Below are positions 1 through 13,811 of a stretch of 64,000 nucleotides of DNA, piece by piece. The DNA is from Letharia columbiana (lineage: Eukaryota; Ascomycota; Lecanoromycetes; Lecanorales; Parmeliaceae). The stretch spans positions 248,001-312,000 of the forward strand of contig NW_023501091.1 of assembly GCF_014066305.1 (NCBI RefSeq), written 5' to 3'. Every line of letters starts with the position of its first letter. Positions within the stretch are counted from its first letter, which is position 1. The position numbers and the translations under genes were made by a program. Under the pieces are notes generated by a model. It saw only the letters and a program-made list of their open reading frames with translations. It did no database searches and was not told the DNA's origin.

Positions 1-622
1 GCCTTCGCGACGACTAGCGCGGTTTAATCAGTATGTTACTAAGGCAGATCCAACGCAAAAGAATCCACGGATCCATGACCCACATCAGCGGGCCACCCGA
101 TACGCCAATTAAATGTACGACATTACAGCCGAAAGATCAAGTGAGAGAGCCGAAGGTTTCGAAAGAGAAAGGGAATGCCAAGATCTGAATGCAGTATAGA
201 TACGAGGCTGTATGCAAAGCCCACTTATAAGAGCTTCACGGATCAAGAGGAAGAGGGTAAAAGCTTTCAGCCAGACATCCAGCTGAAATACAAGACCTTT
301 CGCTCCTTTCTTGGGGAAATGAGAGTGTGCACCTAAGATCATTAAGAGAACAACACAGGCTTCTCGTTACGTCTCTCGACTGTTCAACACCTCGAACCAG
401 AGCGTCTCCAAAATGCCACATCAGTATAATGCTTTCTTCCTACGAGAGCTGGTGGCCTTGACTATCTGCAAGTGCATAACGCTGAAAGAGAAAGATCTTT
501 GGAAAAATAGGACGCGGAGAAAGGCGATCAATGTATATTTTTTTAATTCATGCACAAAAGCAGACAAGGATCCAAGAAGACAAAGGCTGAAGATGAGAGG
601 CATTCAAAGTTTCAAAACCTAC
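1..622. other. left-edge stretch, no gene recognised
   Basis: This stretch should hold the 3' exons of the partial minus-strand gene at 623-1029, if that gene is intact. I read all three minus-strand frames and found no continuation that I recognise. The open frames here are short and uninterpretable. The remaining exons may be degenerate, very divergent, or beyond the window edge. Confidence 0.4.
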
Positions 623-1029
623 CTGGTCTGAATCCATGCTTGTTCCCAGTTCCCCATTGTCTAACCAGTCACTGGGTTTGCTGTCAATAAGGATACCATC
701 CCTGAAGTCTTCCAGGGTGGTTGAATGGTTGCAATGAAGCACAGTATGATATAAGGCAAAGACATTGGAAGCGATCTGTCAGTCTCTTAGCCAATAGAAA
801 TGGCTGGGGGAGATACAGTCCCTAGTACAAGCTGAAGTTCCTGCTCCAGTGAGTCCAAGTCATCTTGCTCTGCTGCTACGATACAATGCTGACCAGCCAC
901 AAGGCTCAGAAGCATTGCAAGCTCGAGGTCAGTGAGTTCTTGCACTCTCTCAACCAGTCCAGAAGGGTCCACTGTGTCTGGCATGGTGGGGAACCGTCCG
1001 GGGTTGTCTTCTATTGGCTTTGCTCTCAT
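623..1029 (-). CDS. partial gene resembling the N-terminus of a fungal magnesium-chelatase (ChlI)-like protein
   Basis: Two exons can be joined: 829-1029 and 623-775, with a 53-nt intron at 776-828 (GTAC...ACAG). The join reads ELQL-IASNVFALYHT across the junction. Exon 1 carries LTDLELAMLLSLVAGQHCIV and exon 2 carries CNHSTTLEDFRDGILID. From memory these two blocks match the N-terminal region of fungal proteins annotated as magnesium-chelatase ChlI-like. I know no firm function for them in fungi. The start could be the ATG at 1029 or the in-frame ATG at 985. A good donor (CAG|GTAGG) follows exon 2 at 622, but I could not find the next exon, so the gene is either truncated or continues unrecognised. 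It lies head-to-head with VPS16. The splice-supported frame is clear; the family name is a recollection and less sure. Confidence 0.42.
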
Positions 1030-1335
1030 GTACTTGAATATTCTGACCCCGTTCTTTGTCCCCTCTCACACTGGACTGGACCTTTCCTTCAATCATTTGC
1101 AATACTATCTGGGCTAGTTATGTTATCAGCGACGTCCAGACACACTTGCTGGTTTGAGGCTCTGCGGAAGCTATTATAGCATGAACGTTCGGATAGGACG
1201 GTAGTACTACAACGACGACACCCGCTCCAAACTCCTACCACGTTATTTTTTACCTAGTCACTGCATTTAAAGACCCTACTTTGAGTGTCACGAAACTCAG
1301 TATGCTGAGACCGTCTTCTTTCCAGTTTCAGACCA
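1030..1335. promoter_or_regulatory. shared upstream region between divergent genes
   Basis: About 300 bases separate the start of the partial ChlI-like gene (-) from the VPS16 start (+). It is the only room for both promoters. I see no defined motif that I could name. Confidence 0.4.
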
Positions 1336-4098
1336 ATGCCGAACCCCACTGCTGATTGGGAAAGAGTTGGAGATAGATTCTACCGCAAAATCAAGCTTTA
1401 CGATGCTGTTTTTGACCAAGATTTGGAACTTGAGAACTATGTGATAGCTGGGGCTCCATGTGCAGGAGCGATCGGTAGCTCTTGATGTGGATGGCGCCTC
1501 GAAACCAGAAGCTGATGACTTTCTAGCCTTGTACCGGGACGAAGACAAGCTACATACATACCGAGGATCTCAAGCCTCCAAATCTGGCATTGATATCTAT
1601 AGCTGCGCAGGGAAACTAATACGTAGAATCAATGTGGGTGATACATACCCGAGTACTAGAGGTCTAAATGTGCAGTGACTGATATATGCAGTGGGACAAA
1701 GGCTCAATACGTGGGCTAGGATGGTCAGAAGATGAGAAGCTACTCGTCGTTACAGAGGATGGCATAGTCAGATGCTACTACGATCTGCAAGGCGATTTCA
1801 CCCAATTCTCTCTTGGCAATGTATGTCCGTCGGAAGCAAACCTCGGCTTCAAGGACTGATCAACGAAGCACTAGGGCGCTGAGCAACACGGAGTGAAGGC
1901 CTGCCGCTTCTGGTCCACTGGCTTCGTTGCGATCCTTTCGAATAATCGCCTGATAGCCGTGTCACACTATAATGAACCACGGCCCAAGCTTCTTGCCATT
2001 CCTCCTGAAGCCACTGTGCATTCGTGGACCGTGATACCCCCGGCTTATACTCTTTCTCGCTCCGTGGAAGTTCTGCTTGCTATTGGTCAGACGATCTACG
2101 TGGTCGACTCAAGCGAAGCCGAAGACCGAGTCCTCCCCAATGGACCTTTCAAATATGTCAGTGTGTCTCCGAACGGACTTTACGTGACTCTCTACACAGA
2201 AGACGGTAAGGTCTGGGTGATTACCAGCGATTTCCAGAATAAGATTGGGGAATACGAATCAAAAGCAAAGACCATACCGAAAGACGTCCAATGGTGTGGG
2301 AATGATTCTGTCTTGCTAGCGTGGGAGGATGAGGTCCACATGATAGGACCGGACGGTGCGCTGTTGAAGTAAGCTTGTGGCAACTTGAAGCACAGTCAGA
2401 GTTCTAATACTTTGCATTATAGATACTACTATGATGGATGGGTGCATCTGCTGGCAGATATAGATGGTGTCCGTATAATGACTAACGACGTATGCGAATT
2501 TCTGCAGAGAGTTCCCAGTAGGTCTATCTGCATCCGAGGCCTCGTACATGTCTGACATTCATATAGGCACTACTGAAGATATCTTCAAACTTGGATCGAC
2601 ATCACCAGCTTCCGTGCTCTTGGATGCCGTCGACCAGCTGGACAAAAAGTCACCCAAAGCAGATGAGAACATCCAACTGATACGACCAAATCTGCCCGAT
2701 GCTGTGGCTGCTTGTGTCTATTCAGCAGGTCAGGAATATAGCACGCATTGGCAAAAGCAGCTCCTCAAAGCTGCCTCATTTGGGAAGTCAGTGCTCGACC
2801 TCTACAGTAGCGATGACTTCGTTGACATGTGCGAAAAATTGCGAGTGCTCAACGCTGTGCGGGATTACCGACTTGGCCTGCCACTATCGTTTGAGCAATA
2901 CGAGCGGCTCACTGCTGAGAAGCTCATCCAGCGTCTCATTAACCGCCGAGAATATCTCCTTGCTATTCGGTTATCAGACTATCTCCGCCTTCCCACCAAC
3001 AAGATCTACGTCCATTGGGCCTCACAGAAAGTAAGGAATTCCACTGCCGACGAAGGCGCTATTTGCGAAACGGTAGTAAAAAAGCTTGCCAACAAGCGAG
3101 GAATCTCCTTCGAATACATAGCCCGTGCGGCCTACGATGAAGGCCGTAGTCATCTTGCCACTCAGCTCCTCAACCATGAATCACGGGCAGGCAAACAAGT
3201 ACCCCTGCTCCTCTCGATGTCTGAAGATGAGCTCGCCCTTGACAAGGCAATCGCATCAGGAGACACCGACCTTGTCTTCTTCGTTCTTCTTCACCTCAAG
3301 AAGACCCTTCCCCTGGCCTCCTTCTTCCGCCTTTTGACCAACCGTCCTCTCGCCACCGCCCTCGTCGAATCATCTGCCCGGGACCAAGACCTGTCCCTTC
3401 TCAAGGACCTCTACTACCAAGACGACCGCCGCCTCGACGGCGCCAACCTCCTTTTTTCCGAAGCACTCGCTCAAACTGCCCCTCAAACAAAAGTCGACAA
3501 GCTCAAGCTTGCAGCGAAACTCATAGCAGACAACACCAAAGACCCAACCACCTCGCTCTACCACAAATCTTTCTCGGAAGCCCAAGCTCTAATTCGTCTG
3601 CAAACAACCCTCGATAATGACCTCCACGGCGGGGAGAAAGTCTACACCGGTCTATCACTGAATGCTACCCTTCACCGCCTCATCCTCACCACCCACGCCA
3701 AACGTGCTACGAAAGTAGCCTCTGAATTCCGCGTGCCAGACAAGACTCTCGCTTGGATCCGACTACGCGCCCTGGTAGCAAAGCGCGACTGGGCAGAGCT
3801 TGAGGAAATCGCCATCAAGAACAAACGATCTAGCATTGGCTGGGAACCCTATTTTAACGAGATTCTCGGAGCCGGCAATACGAAGCTGGCGGGTGGAGTT
3901 TTCGTGGCTAAATGTACTGGACTGACTGCGAGAGAGAGGTCGGATATGTGGATCAAGTGTGGGATGATTACGAAGGCTGGAGAGGAGCTGCTCAAGGCAA
4001 GGGATGCGGAGGCTTTGGAGGATTTGCGGAGCAGGGCGAGTGGAGGCGGGGTAGGAGAGATTGACAAGATGATTGCGCAGTTGCGACCGAAGCGATGA
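1336..4098 (+). CDS. VPS16: Vps16, core subunit of HOPS/CORVET tethering complexes
   Basis: Six exons: 1336-1474, 1527-1633, 1692-1820, 1875-2368, 2423-2517 and 2567-4098. They encode 831 aa, close to the usual fungal Vps16 length. Introns are 49-58 nt with GT-AG ends, and family blocks run through each junction (for example WDKGSIRGLGWSEDEKLLVV in exon 3 and ACRFWSTGFVAILSNNRL in exon 4). The N-terminal half is the Vps16_N beta-propeller-like region. The last exon holds the helical Vps16_C region, with LLKAASFGKSVLDLY, VHWASQKVR and DLYYQDDRR. Known role: Vps16 is a class C Vps core protein that binds Vps33 and supports endosome and vacuole fusion on the cytosolic membrane face. The start ATG is followed at once by the conserved DWERVGDRFYRK. 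It converges with the kinesin gene, leaving 246 bases between the stops. Confidence 0.95.
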
Positions 4099-4344
4099 GT
4101 GGAATCGAACGTCTAAACGGAGAAGGTAGAGGGAGAGATACATGTCACGCGTTATTGATCAAGGAGGACGAGCAAGGAGGACACCATTCGATGCACAGAT
4201 GCTTTGCGATTATCTACACCTAAGCGCCTTGCTAAAGTTCGAAGCAGTTACAATCAAAACGCAGTCCAGGTATCCTATTGCCTCGACCAATGCCGCTTCA
4301 TGGGTCAGTATCCACAAGACCTCTCAGACACCCAGCGCAGAAGG

Positions 4345-6348
4345 TCAATTGACCCTGACCTCCCCCAACGGAGGCCTCTGCCTCCCTATCCCAAATCGTG
4401 CATGATCATCAGCCACCTTCCGCTTAAACAATCCCAAGTCCTTCAACAACTCCTCCATCCTCGCCTGCATCTCCACAGCTTCAGTCTCGGCCCTGTCATT
4501 GTCATGCGGACTCTCTTCCTCGTGATCTTCCTCTTCCTCTTCCTCGAATTCAGGAGTATTCTCCTTGTCCGCTTCCTGATTCTCAAACGTCTGCTGCTTG
4601 AGGTCGTCCTGCACAACGCTCTCTGTCTGTGGAGCTGGAGGGGTAACGGCTATAGGATTTCTCAAGCTCTCCACTGCGAGTTTGAGATGCAACCTCAAGG
4701 CCTCATTTTGCTCGACCAGCTGGCGAATTTTGCTTTCCCCTACCAGTCTCTCCTCTTCCATCATGCGTTGCATCCGCTCCACTTTACTCTGATACTCTTC
4801 GAGCTTGTCGTCCCTAGCTCCCACACTCTTATCTGCAGCTGAGACTGCTTCTCTGCTTCTGTTCGTTCGCTCACTGGCTGCTTGATTCGCTACAGAGACT
4901 TGGACTTGCAATTCACGTATCGTATTCTGCATCTCCAGGATCTGAGCATCTCGCTCCGCTGCTGACACAGAATCTTGATTGACGATGGCACGCGTGCGGA
5001 TGTGTTTGGCTTGATCCGCATACCGAAGAGTTGACAGAGTCTCATCGTAGTCGGAGGGGGCGATGCAAGCAATCATTGCTGTCTTGCTGTTGCCTCCAAG
5101 GCTGTCCTTGAGCAGCCAGGTAAGAATCGAGTCTCTATAAGGCACAACGTCTTTGCTTCGCGTCTTGCCGCCATTGTGCACACGGCCATGGCGAGGATCT
5201 GCAAGAGCTGCGATGACACGTCCTAGGGTGGTCAGAGACTTGTTAATATTGCTTCCTTCCCTGAGACGAGCACCAGTGGCTTCTGTCGCCTTCGCCCTCT
5301 CGCTTCCTGCCAGGTCAACCAATCGAATACGAGCAAGGCGTTCGGTGGTACTGTCTGTGGATAGGTCGTGATGAATTTGCTTGAGCATGATGGTGAAGAC
5401 GGCATGAGAGCGGGAAGATGTATCATTCATTTTGGTGGATGCTGTAGTCCGACTGGCGTCGCCGAGACGCATGTAGCGGAGGAGCTCGGTGTAATTCTTG
5501 ACAGGAAGATCGGTCAAGTCCTTAACGTACGGTCCTTCCGTTGGGGACTCGCGGATCTTGAGATAGTAAGGGTGCTTTTCTGACGATTGGCTGGGAGGGG
5601 CCAGGAGATCGCGAACATGCTCATTGTAGACTTCGAAGTAAGAGACGCGTACGGTGTATGAGATATGAGGAGAGACGCTAGATTCAATGCGCTGGAAGAG
5701 ATCCTCGCAGGTCCGAGGGATGAGTCCTGGTTGGGTTGGAGTCCCCATCATTGTGTATGATTTGCCTGAGCCTGTCTGGCCGTAGGCGAAGATGCAAGTA
5801 TGGTAGCCTTCGAAGTTGTGGTCCAGGAACTCTTCTCCGAGCGCATTGTAGATGTCCTCTTGATGCGCATAGTGCTCGTCTTCTGGTTCGTGCGACCAAA
5901 ACGAATTGTCGAAGATAAAATTCTTCTCCTCCACTATCTTCCTGCTTTGGGTGCGCGCATTGGCAGCGTCGGTAGTATTGGGTATGAGTAGCTTGGTTCC
6001 TTGGGTATCTGGGTTCATCTCCACGAGACATTCTGCTCCCCGGTCGATCTCTGGACCACTGTCAGCAACAACCTTTTCCTTAGGAGAGAAGAGTCTACCT
6101 CGAGGCAAAAAGCCTCTCACTCGGACAACCACCCTTACATTCCCTCCTCCATTGTCTGGTGTTGCTCTGCCCATTGGAACGAGCTCGGATTCTCTTGAGC
6201 GCAGGGAAGGTGTTGAAGCTGAGGATTTGAGCTGGCGGACCTCAGAAGCAACACCGGGGAAACCACGAGGATCCAGCGCCATATCTTGCAGCTGACTTAG
6301 GATGTCGCTGAAGATTGAAAGGTAGCGCAATCGCTGCAGTGCGTACAT
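4345..6348 (-). CDS. short kinesin-3-like motor protein
   Basis: A single exon of 667 aa. The motor domain spans about residues 70-460. It has the P-loop GQTGSGKS at 190-197, switch I as NDTSSRSHAV, switch II as LVDLAGSER, and the microtubule-binding motif PYRDSILTWLLKDSLGGN. This is a plus-end type N-terminal motor most like the kinesin-3 family. A coiled coil follows (about 470-580), then a strongly acidic E/D run near residue 615. The protein stops soon after. I see no FHA or PH domain, so it is far shorter than Unc104/UncA and resembles the short fungal kinesin-3 type. Cargo cannot be inferred from sequence. The start may be the ATG at 6348 or the in-frame ATG at 6282 (MALDPRG), which I slightly favour because the 22 residues between them look non-conserved. 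Confidence 0.88.
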   Translation of the reverse strand: MYALQRLRYLSIFSDILSQLQDMALDPRGFPGVASEVRQLKSSASTPSLRSRESELVPMGRATPDNGGGNVRVVVRVRGFLPRGRLFSPKEKVVADSGPEIDRGAECLVEMNPDTQGTKLLIPNTTDAANARTQSRKIVEEKNFIFDNSFWSHEPEDEHYAHQEDIYNALGEEFLDHNFEGYHTCIFAYGQTGSGKSYTMMGTPTQPGLIPRTCEDLFQRIESSVSPHISYTVRVSYFEVYNEHVRDLLAPPSQSSEKHPYYLKIRESPTEGPYVKDLTDLPVKNYTELLRYMRLGDASRTTASTKMNDTSSRSHAVFTIMLKQIHHDLSTDSTTERLARIRLVDLAGSERAKATEATGARLREGSNINKSLTTLGRVIAALADPRHGRVHNGGKTRSKDVVPYRDSILTWLLKDSLGGNSKTAMIACIAPSDYDETLSTLRYADQAKHIRTRAIVNQDSVSAAERDAQILEMQNTIRELQVQVSVANQAASERTNRSREAVSAADKSVGARDDKLEEYQSKVERMQRMMEEERLVGESKIRQLVEQNEALRLHLKLAVESLRNPIAVTPPAPQTESVVQDDLKQQTFENQEADKENTPEFEEEEEEDHEEESPHDNDRAETEAVEMQARMEELLKDLGLFKRKVADDHARFGIGRQRPPLGEVRVN

Positions 6349-7778
6349 TCAAAGCTCGGTCCGTCATTCAGTAAACACAGGGATGATCTGCGGCAGGGAT
6401 AGTGTCGCTACGCGAACCGCGACCATCGAAGACGTATTCGAATTTTCTTCTCTTTTCACTGTTGACACTTTTCAGTGATCTCGTCGCAGTGGGATGACTG
6501 TTTCGCAGCGGCTGTTAAGTCGATCTTCACTGTTTCCAGAGCAAGAAGATTTCTCTAGCCCATTTGTGGAGTGAGAGGCTGCGAGGCGGGAAGTTGGAAA
6601 GGCTCAAACGTCAACAAACAGCCGCAGCGGCGCAGGGTGCTTCCCTGCATCCCCTCAGGAGTATTTACTCCAACCATCTACCGAACGAATTGGTAACTCA
6701 ATAATAAGAATGCCTTTTTTTCTATTTGTTTGCTTCACTGTAAAAAATGTCTTATTCGGCCGAGGAGATACCTCCGCTCCCCTTATTCTAGTTGCTGGGG
6801 TCGCTCTTTGAAACTCTAGTACTTTTTTCAGGAACGTCTATAGCAACGTCTACAGCATTGAAACACTGCAAGAAGCCGAGGAGTCGTGTATGTGTATGTA
6901 TCTCTCTAGGCAGTCATTATTGCCGCAACAGAGTGATCTTGTATGCAGACGCGCTGCCACTTGCGACTCGACCAGTGATCTTCCAAATCTTAGCATACGG
7001 GTACAATATCGTGTCAGCGTTCTGGACGGATAGGATACAGGACAGACATTAAGTCCCCGCCTTTCCGCAAATTGTACTCATTTAGCCTACAATAATAGTG
7101 ACATGCATCAGATGGGAGCAGGTAGCAGGTATCTTCTATTGCGATACATCGGTATGGAGAGTTGGATCGAATACAGCAAATGCGTGATAGCTGTGATGGG
7201 CAGGGGTTCCCCAGGGCGATGGCTCGGGTACGTAGACATTGAGGGCGTAGAGGTAGCAGATATTGTGGGTTTCTTGGAAAAGGGAGAGCAAGGGAGAATT
7301 GGGCGTCAAGCAAGAATAAGTGGATTATGTGAGACCTCTGTCACACGGAGTTTCGATTTTCTTGCACGTCGGACCAAAGCATAGAAATCGATAGGGCATT
7401 CACCGGATGAGCAAAGTGGTCGGGTCCTAAAGACCGTTACGGTTCTTGTTTTATCTCAGACCAGAGCTCCTATTGAAAAGACAATGAGCTCGAATTGCAA
7501 CACACGTATTTCGTTTGTTCAAGCTTTTGGTACATGATGGGATGTGCTTGTCATGCCTGAAATGCGCCCGCAGAAGATCAGCCATTTCCTAAGCTCCTCT
7601 CGCTTAATCGTTGGATCGTAGCCTATGGATGATAGCCCTCCTCATTTGATACATGATTGCTGAATGCAAACTCCCAATGCCATTTCGAAGATGGCTGGGA
7701 TAGAGTGAATGATGTAGTAGAGGCTCGAACGCCTCAACCTATTCCAGATGTCGATGATACACTCGAACGTTCTCTTCG
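6349..7778. other. intergenic, no gene recognised
   Basis: About 1.4 kb between the kinesin start and the TAF14 stop, both on the minus strand. It should contain the kinesin promoter and 5' UTR and the TAF14 3' UTR. The open frames are short and resemble nothing I know. I saw no tRNA. Confidence 0.5.
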
Positions 7779-8885
7779 CTACCGAACGATCTTCTCATTC
7801 GTGAAGTCCCAGAGCTGGCGTATTAGGCTATCTGGAAGGGTGTAGAGATCCACTTGGAACTCGCCCTCTGCGGAAGCTCGTTAGTCCTGACATATCAACA
7901 AGGTATCTAGATGAAACGCTTACGCTCAACATCATTTTTGGTCCAGGTATCTGCAGTCTTGTTGTCGTGGATCATCTGCACCACCAGCAGCAGGTCGTCT
8001 TCAGTCATCTTTTGCATGTTCTCGGCCAATTTCTCCATGTCAATCTGCACCCAGAATTCTCGGTCAGCGTTGACCTTCACAGGGACCTACACATTGTGAA
8101 GGATTTGTTTGGACTAACCCCTTTATCGGGCCTCTTTTTCTTCTTTGCTGACTCGTCGCGTGCCTTGACTCCGTTTGCATCACCTGGAACAGGTCCCGAC
8201 TCTTTCAGGATAGCGAGAAGGGCGGGCTTTGGGTTCTTGAAAACCTGCACAAGTCCTATTGTGTCAGCTTTGTGTTAAGAGTGAGAGTTGATAGCGTAAG
8301 GACCTACGATGGGATGCTTCGTCTCGTAATGCTCGCTCTGAAAATTCAGATCGTGCGCGACGGTGATCTCAGCTCCCTTGTCCTTTGGAGTTAAAACAAG
8401 TAGCATGTCAAACTCTCCCCATCCTTCTTCCTGGATACGAAATGGAGGCATCTTGAAGGCTATGCGGAGAACCCGAGTCAGCTCAGGCATTTTACTGAAG
8501 AGAGATAAAATGCGCCAGCTTGAGATATTTTCTCATGTACTTACTCTGGGTTGCCCGTTGTCCGAATGTTTCGTGAAGTTTGTAGACGACCTTCTCAAAG
8601 CAGTCCGCCGGGATATCCTCGCCATGGGGGCCGAGGAGGTGCAACTCAATGTTCCATTTGCGCAATGGCATCTCCAGAGTCGCATCGCCACTGCAAGTAC
8701 GAAGCCGATGAGTTAGCCAATGAGGAGGAAGTGAGAGCAATTGTTGCTGGCCGTCTTACGTGACTTTCTGCTCCGTGATAATCTTGAGGGTCCGCTTGAC
8801 CTGTGTTACCCCACTATTAGTCCTGGTCGGGCCATATAAGCGCTAAAGATGGAGTAAGAAAGCGGTGACATCTTACTTCAGGCAT
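7779..8885 (-). CDS. TAF14: Taf14-like YEATS protein (TFIID/TFIIF and chromatin complexes)
   Basis: Rebuilt from seven exons: 8877-8885 (only 9 nt, coding MPE), 8760-8800, 8545-8690, 8308-8459, 8119-8244, 7924-8044 and 7779-7867, giving 227 aa. The YEATS domain (about residues 1-115) shows LRKWNIELHLLGPHGEDIPA, YKLHETFGQRATQ, EEGWGEFDMLLVL and HDLNFQSEHYE. A K-rich linker (KKKKRPDKG) leads to a C-terminal ET-like domain ending VDLYTLPDSLIRQLWDFT. This order is that of fungal Taf14. Known role: YEATS domains read acylated histone lysines, and Taf14 is shared by TFIID, TFIIF, SWI/SNF, INO80 and NuA3 in yeast. One donor (after exon 5) is the weaker GTTAGT. The tiny first exon makes this gene easy to miss in ORF scans. 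Confidence 0.92.
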
Positions 8886-10314
8886 AATGGCAGCACCCAC
8901 TGGGGTCTGGACGGAGAGATGTGGGACTGTCGAGATCTAAAATGTTGAAAGAAATCAGATGTGCAGCTCGTAACTACAACAAACGGCGACGATTGAAGCT
9001 AATGAACCCCACCGGCTCGTCCCGCGGCGCGTTTCGCGTTTACCCTCGCTTATCGTCAGGGCTAAATAAGGGTCAAGTCAAATGCAAAGATCACTGCTTT
9101 ATTCCGAATACCCATTGAACTAAAGGCTGTCACTTCCACGAATCTCATCAGAAGTCACCACCAATTTTACGAGTGGCAGATCACCACGTTGTTTGTGCAT
9201 TGTCAAAATAGCCCTTATGTCAATAGCAGGACGCTAGTAGTGCTACTCAATCGCGAAAAATATAGATTCTTTGAAGTGTCGGCTCACTCTTACCCCAAGA
9301 TTATGATTCCAAAGCGCTCAGACCACGAGCTTATCCCTCATGCCTCGATGTCCTAAAAACGAGGTCTCCAGCATCTTATCTCTTTGAAAGTTGCTAATAC
9401 GATCAATACCCATTTCAGAAACAAGCATATTTGGCGTCATTAAGCCCTTCCTCAACTATCCTGATCACTCGGTCGATATGGTCCATCTTTGCCGTTGACA
9501 CCTGGGTAAATTTCTCCATTTTATTACAGCAATCTGTCCAGTAGCAGACATTGTTCGTCTCGCCATGATTGGCCACTCTTCCAACGCTCACGGCGGTGAT
9601 CTAATAGACTGCTTCCGCTTCCTCTTCATCTTCATCAAGGTAAACAGTGCAGATGCCGGACCCAAAACGGACGGGGGATTAGGGCCCACAGTCTTTCGAG
9701 TGTGGCGAGGTTGGGGGGGTGGCAAACGGTGATATGGGCGACATCTTGGAAAAGTCCGGTATGATGCGGTACATAGTCTCCTGTCTCGGTCAAGGCGGGT
9801 TGAAAGCAGGAACGGAATGCTCAAGGAGGGTTGCCTTGTCGATAGCGAAATTCACTGTGCCTTTTTTGCACTCATCACGCCAGGCTTTCTTTCTGTAGGG
9901 CACGGTAAAAGCCAGGGGACAAGCTTGAGCGCGTAAGTCGTTTGAAGAAAAAAGATCCCGTAAGACGCAAGAACGGGAATTTCATCATTCATCACTAGGG
10001 CGGCTCTTCCGGACCAATACAGACCCAGTTCAAAATGCAAAAGCTCACAGGTGCAGAGTTGTTTGAGTAAACGCAACAGGTCTTGTGGGAGTGGGAATGT
10101 GGCTAGGAAAGCTCCGAAGAAGCATAGCGACTCGATGCCGAGATAGAGTCGCTGACAACACCTATGTCCCAAAGGCCAGTCCAGAGGCTTGTATTTGGCC
10201 GGATGGTATGTTACGATCCAGAAAAATCATTATCGTAGTAACCATGGCGGTCATCAATCCTATTTGGCGCCTGCAGAGCTTGTCGCCCGTCACCAGAAAT
10301 GCTCAAGTGCTGCT
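8886..10314. other. intergenic, no gene recognised
   Basis: About 1.4 kb between the TAF14 start and the PHS1 stop. Open frames on the minus strand at 9588-9824 and 9852-10172 have no recognisable domain or splice-supported extension. I regard them as chance ORFs. No RNA gene was seen. Confidence 0.5.
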
Positions 10315-11091
10315 TCAATCCCTTCTGTCAACCGCTTTTCCTCTCATGACCTTCCTTCTCTGTGCAATCATATGCGTGAAAAGGATATAACTCCCTGAAC
10401 ATTAATTAGCCAATTCCTCTCCCTTCTCCCATGCGAAAATAATTACCTGGGACGTAGACCCCTAACAGCCCCCAAAACACCAATTGCAAAGGCCTCTCCG
10501 CAACCATGCTTGCCTTCCAAATGAGTATGCACTCGCTAGAAATCCCAATTGGATACAACACATAGAAAGTGTTATATCTTGACCACGTTACGAATCCGGG
10601 TACGCCGCGTCCCTGCAGGTTCCAGACAAAGTAGCTGTAGCGTATGACCTCTGTGACGGACCAGGCGAGCAGCATGAAGCTGTAGAAGGGGGAGGATGCC
10701 GTGGGGGAGGGGTAGCGGTTGACGACGGCCCAGATAAGGAGGAGGCGAGAGGAGACTTGCAATATGGTTGTGAGGAGGGGGGAGCGGACGAGGCCTGGCG
10801 TGCGATTTCAGTCAGCTTTGACTCTAGAGAACAGCGGAGGATAGAAAGCAAGAAAGGCGGAGAACCTCAAGTGATCATACCTAAGGCCGAATGCAAAACC
10901 TCAAGCAACGCAAGGGTCTGCGTCCATTTTGTGAATTCGCCTACGCCACCATGTACATTCCCAAAGCCTACGAGGGGTACCAGAAATATGACACGACCAA
11001 GCACAGCTGTCCAGAGTACAGCGCAGACAAGGTTATAGCCGACTAAATACCGGGTTTGGAGTTGACGATTGGGGGTTGAACGGGTGTCCAT
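10315..11091 (-). CDS. PHS1: very-long-chain 3-hydroxyacyl-CoA dehydratase (Phs1/PTPLA family)
   Basis: Three exons, 10881-11091, 10447-10794 and 10315-10394, encode 212 aa. Introns are 10795-10880 and 10395-10446. The joins read HSALG-LVRSPLLTTILQVSS and VYVPG-SYILFTHMIAQRRK. The family's catalytic pair is present in YPIGISSE (Tyr and Glu seven residues apart, as Tyr149/Glu156 in yeast Phs1). The protein is hydrophobic with about six likely membrane spans and a basic C-terminus. Known role: the third step of the ER fatty-acid elongation cycle, dehydrating 3-hydroxyacyl-CoA for sphingolipid-grade very long chains. It is the last intact gene before the AT-rich repeat region, whose edge lies about 270 bases upstream of its start. 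Confidence 0.93.
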
Positions 11092-11360
11092 TGTTCGACA
11101 ACTGGGATGTCAATTGTCAAACAGCGAAGGCACAGAGAGAAAGCTCGGATACAAGTTAAGGATAAGGGCTGACGGCGGGTAGGCGGAAGGCCTGTGTCTC
11201 GACCAGCTCTCTCTGCTGGAACTTGGCAGAAACTGAGATTTTTTCCTCACCGAGAATTCCCCAAACGGGAGTTGCACCTAGCCTGATTGGGTAGGGACGG
11301 GCTGCATTGCATGATGCATGATGAGCGCAGTAGCGAAGAAAGTATTTTAATTAGGCTTTC

Positions 11361-13413
<2,053 letters not shown>

Positions 13414-13811
13414 TATAAAAGAATAAGGTAGGGCTGAACTAGAAAACCTTGAATTTGTATGTGCAGCCAATCATCAATTCGTCAGGTCTACGCTTTTTGG
13501 TTAGACACCGCGGGTAAATAAATTAGCGTCCGCAACCATCAAAAATCTATGTGCAGAAGTCTTCCCCTCTGAAATAACCAGCTCCCTACGGATGCTATTA
13601 CTTCATAATTTCGTAAATTGTAGAGCTCAGTTTGCGCTTTCTAACGCTGTAAAAATTATGAAGTTTGGCCTACTATTGGTGGGTTAAACTGACATTCAAA
13701 TATCGTAGTCACACCAAATGCGTCCGCGACGGGATCGGATAATAATCCTTCCACCTGTTTGTGTAACTATTATTCTTCCACCACTCTACCAATTCTACCA
13801 ATTCCATCAAT

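Noticed and set aside
9852..10172. 106-aa minus-strand ORF downstream of PHS1
   Set aside because: No domain, no splice-supported extension, and PHS1 ends correctly at 10315 without it.
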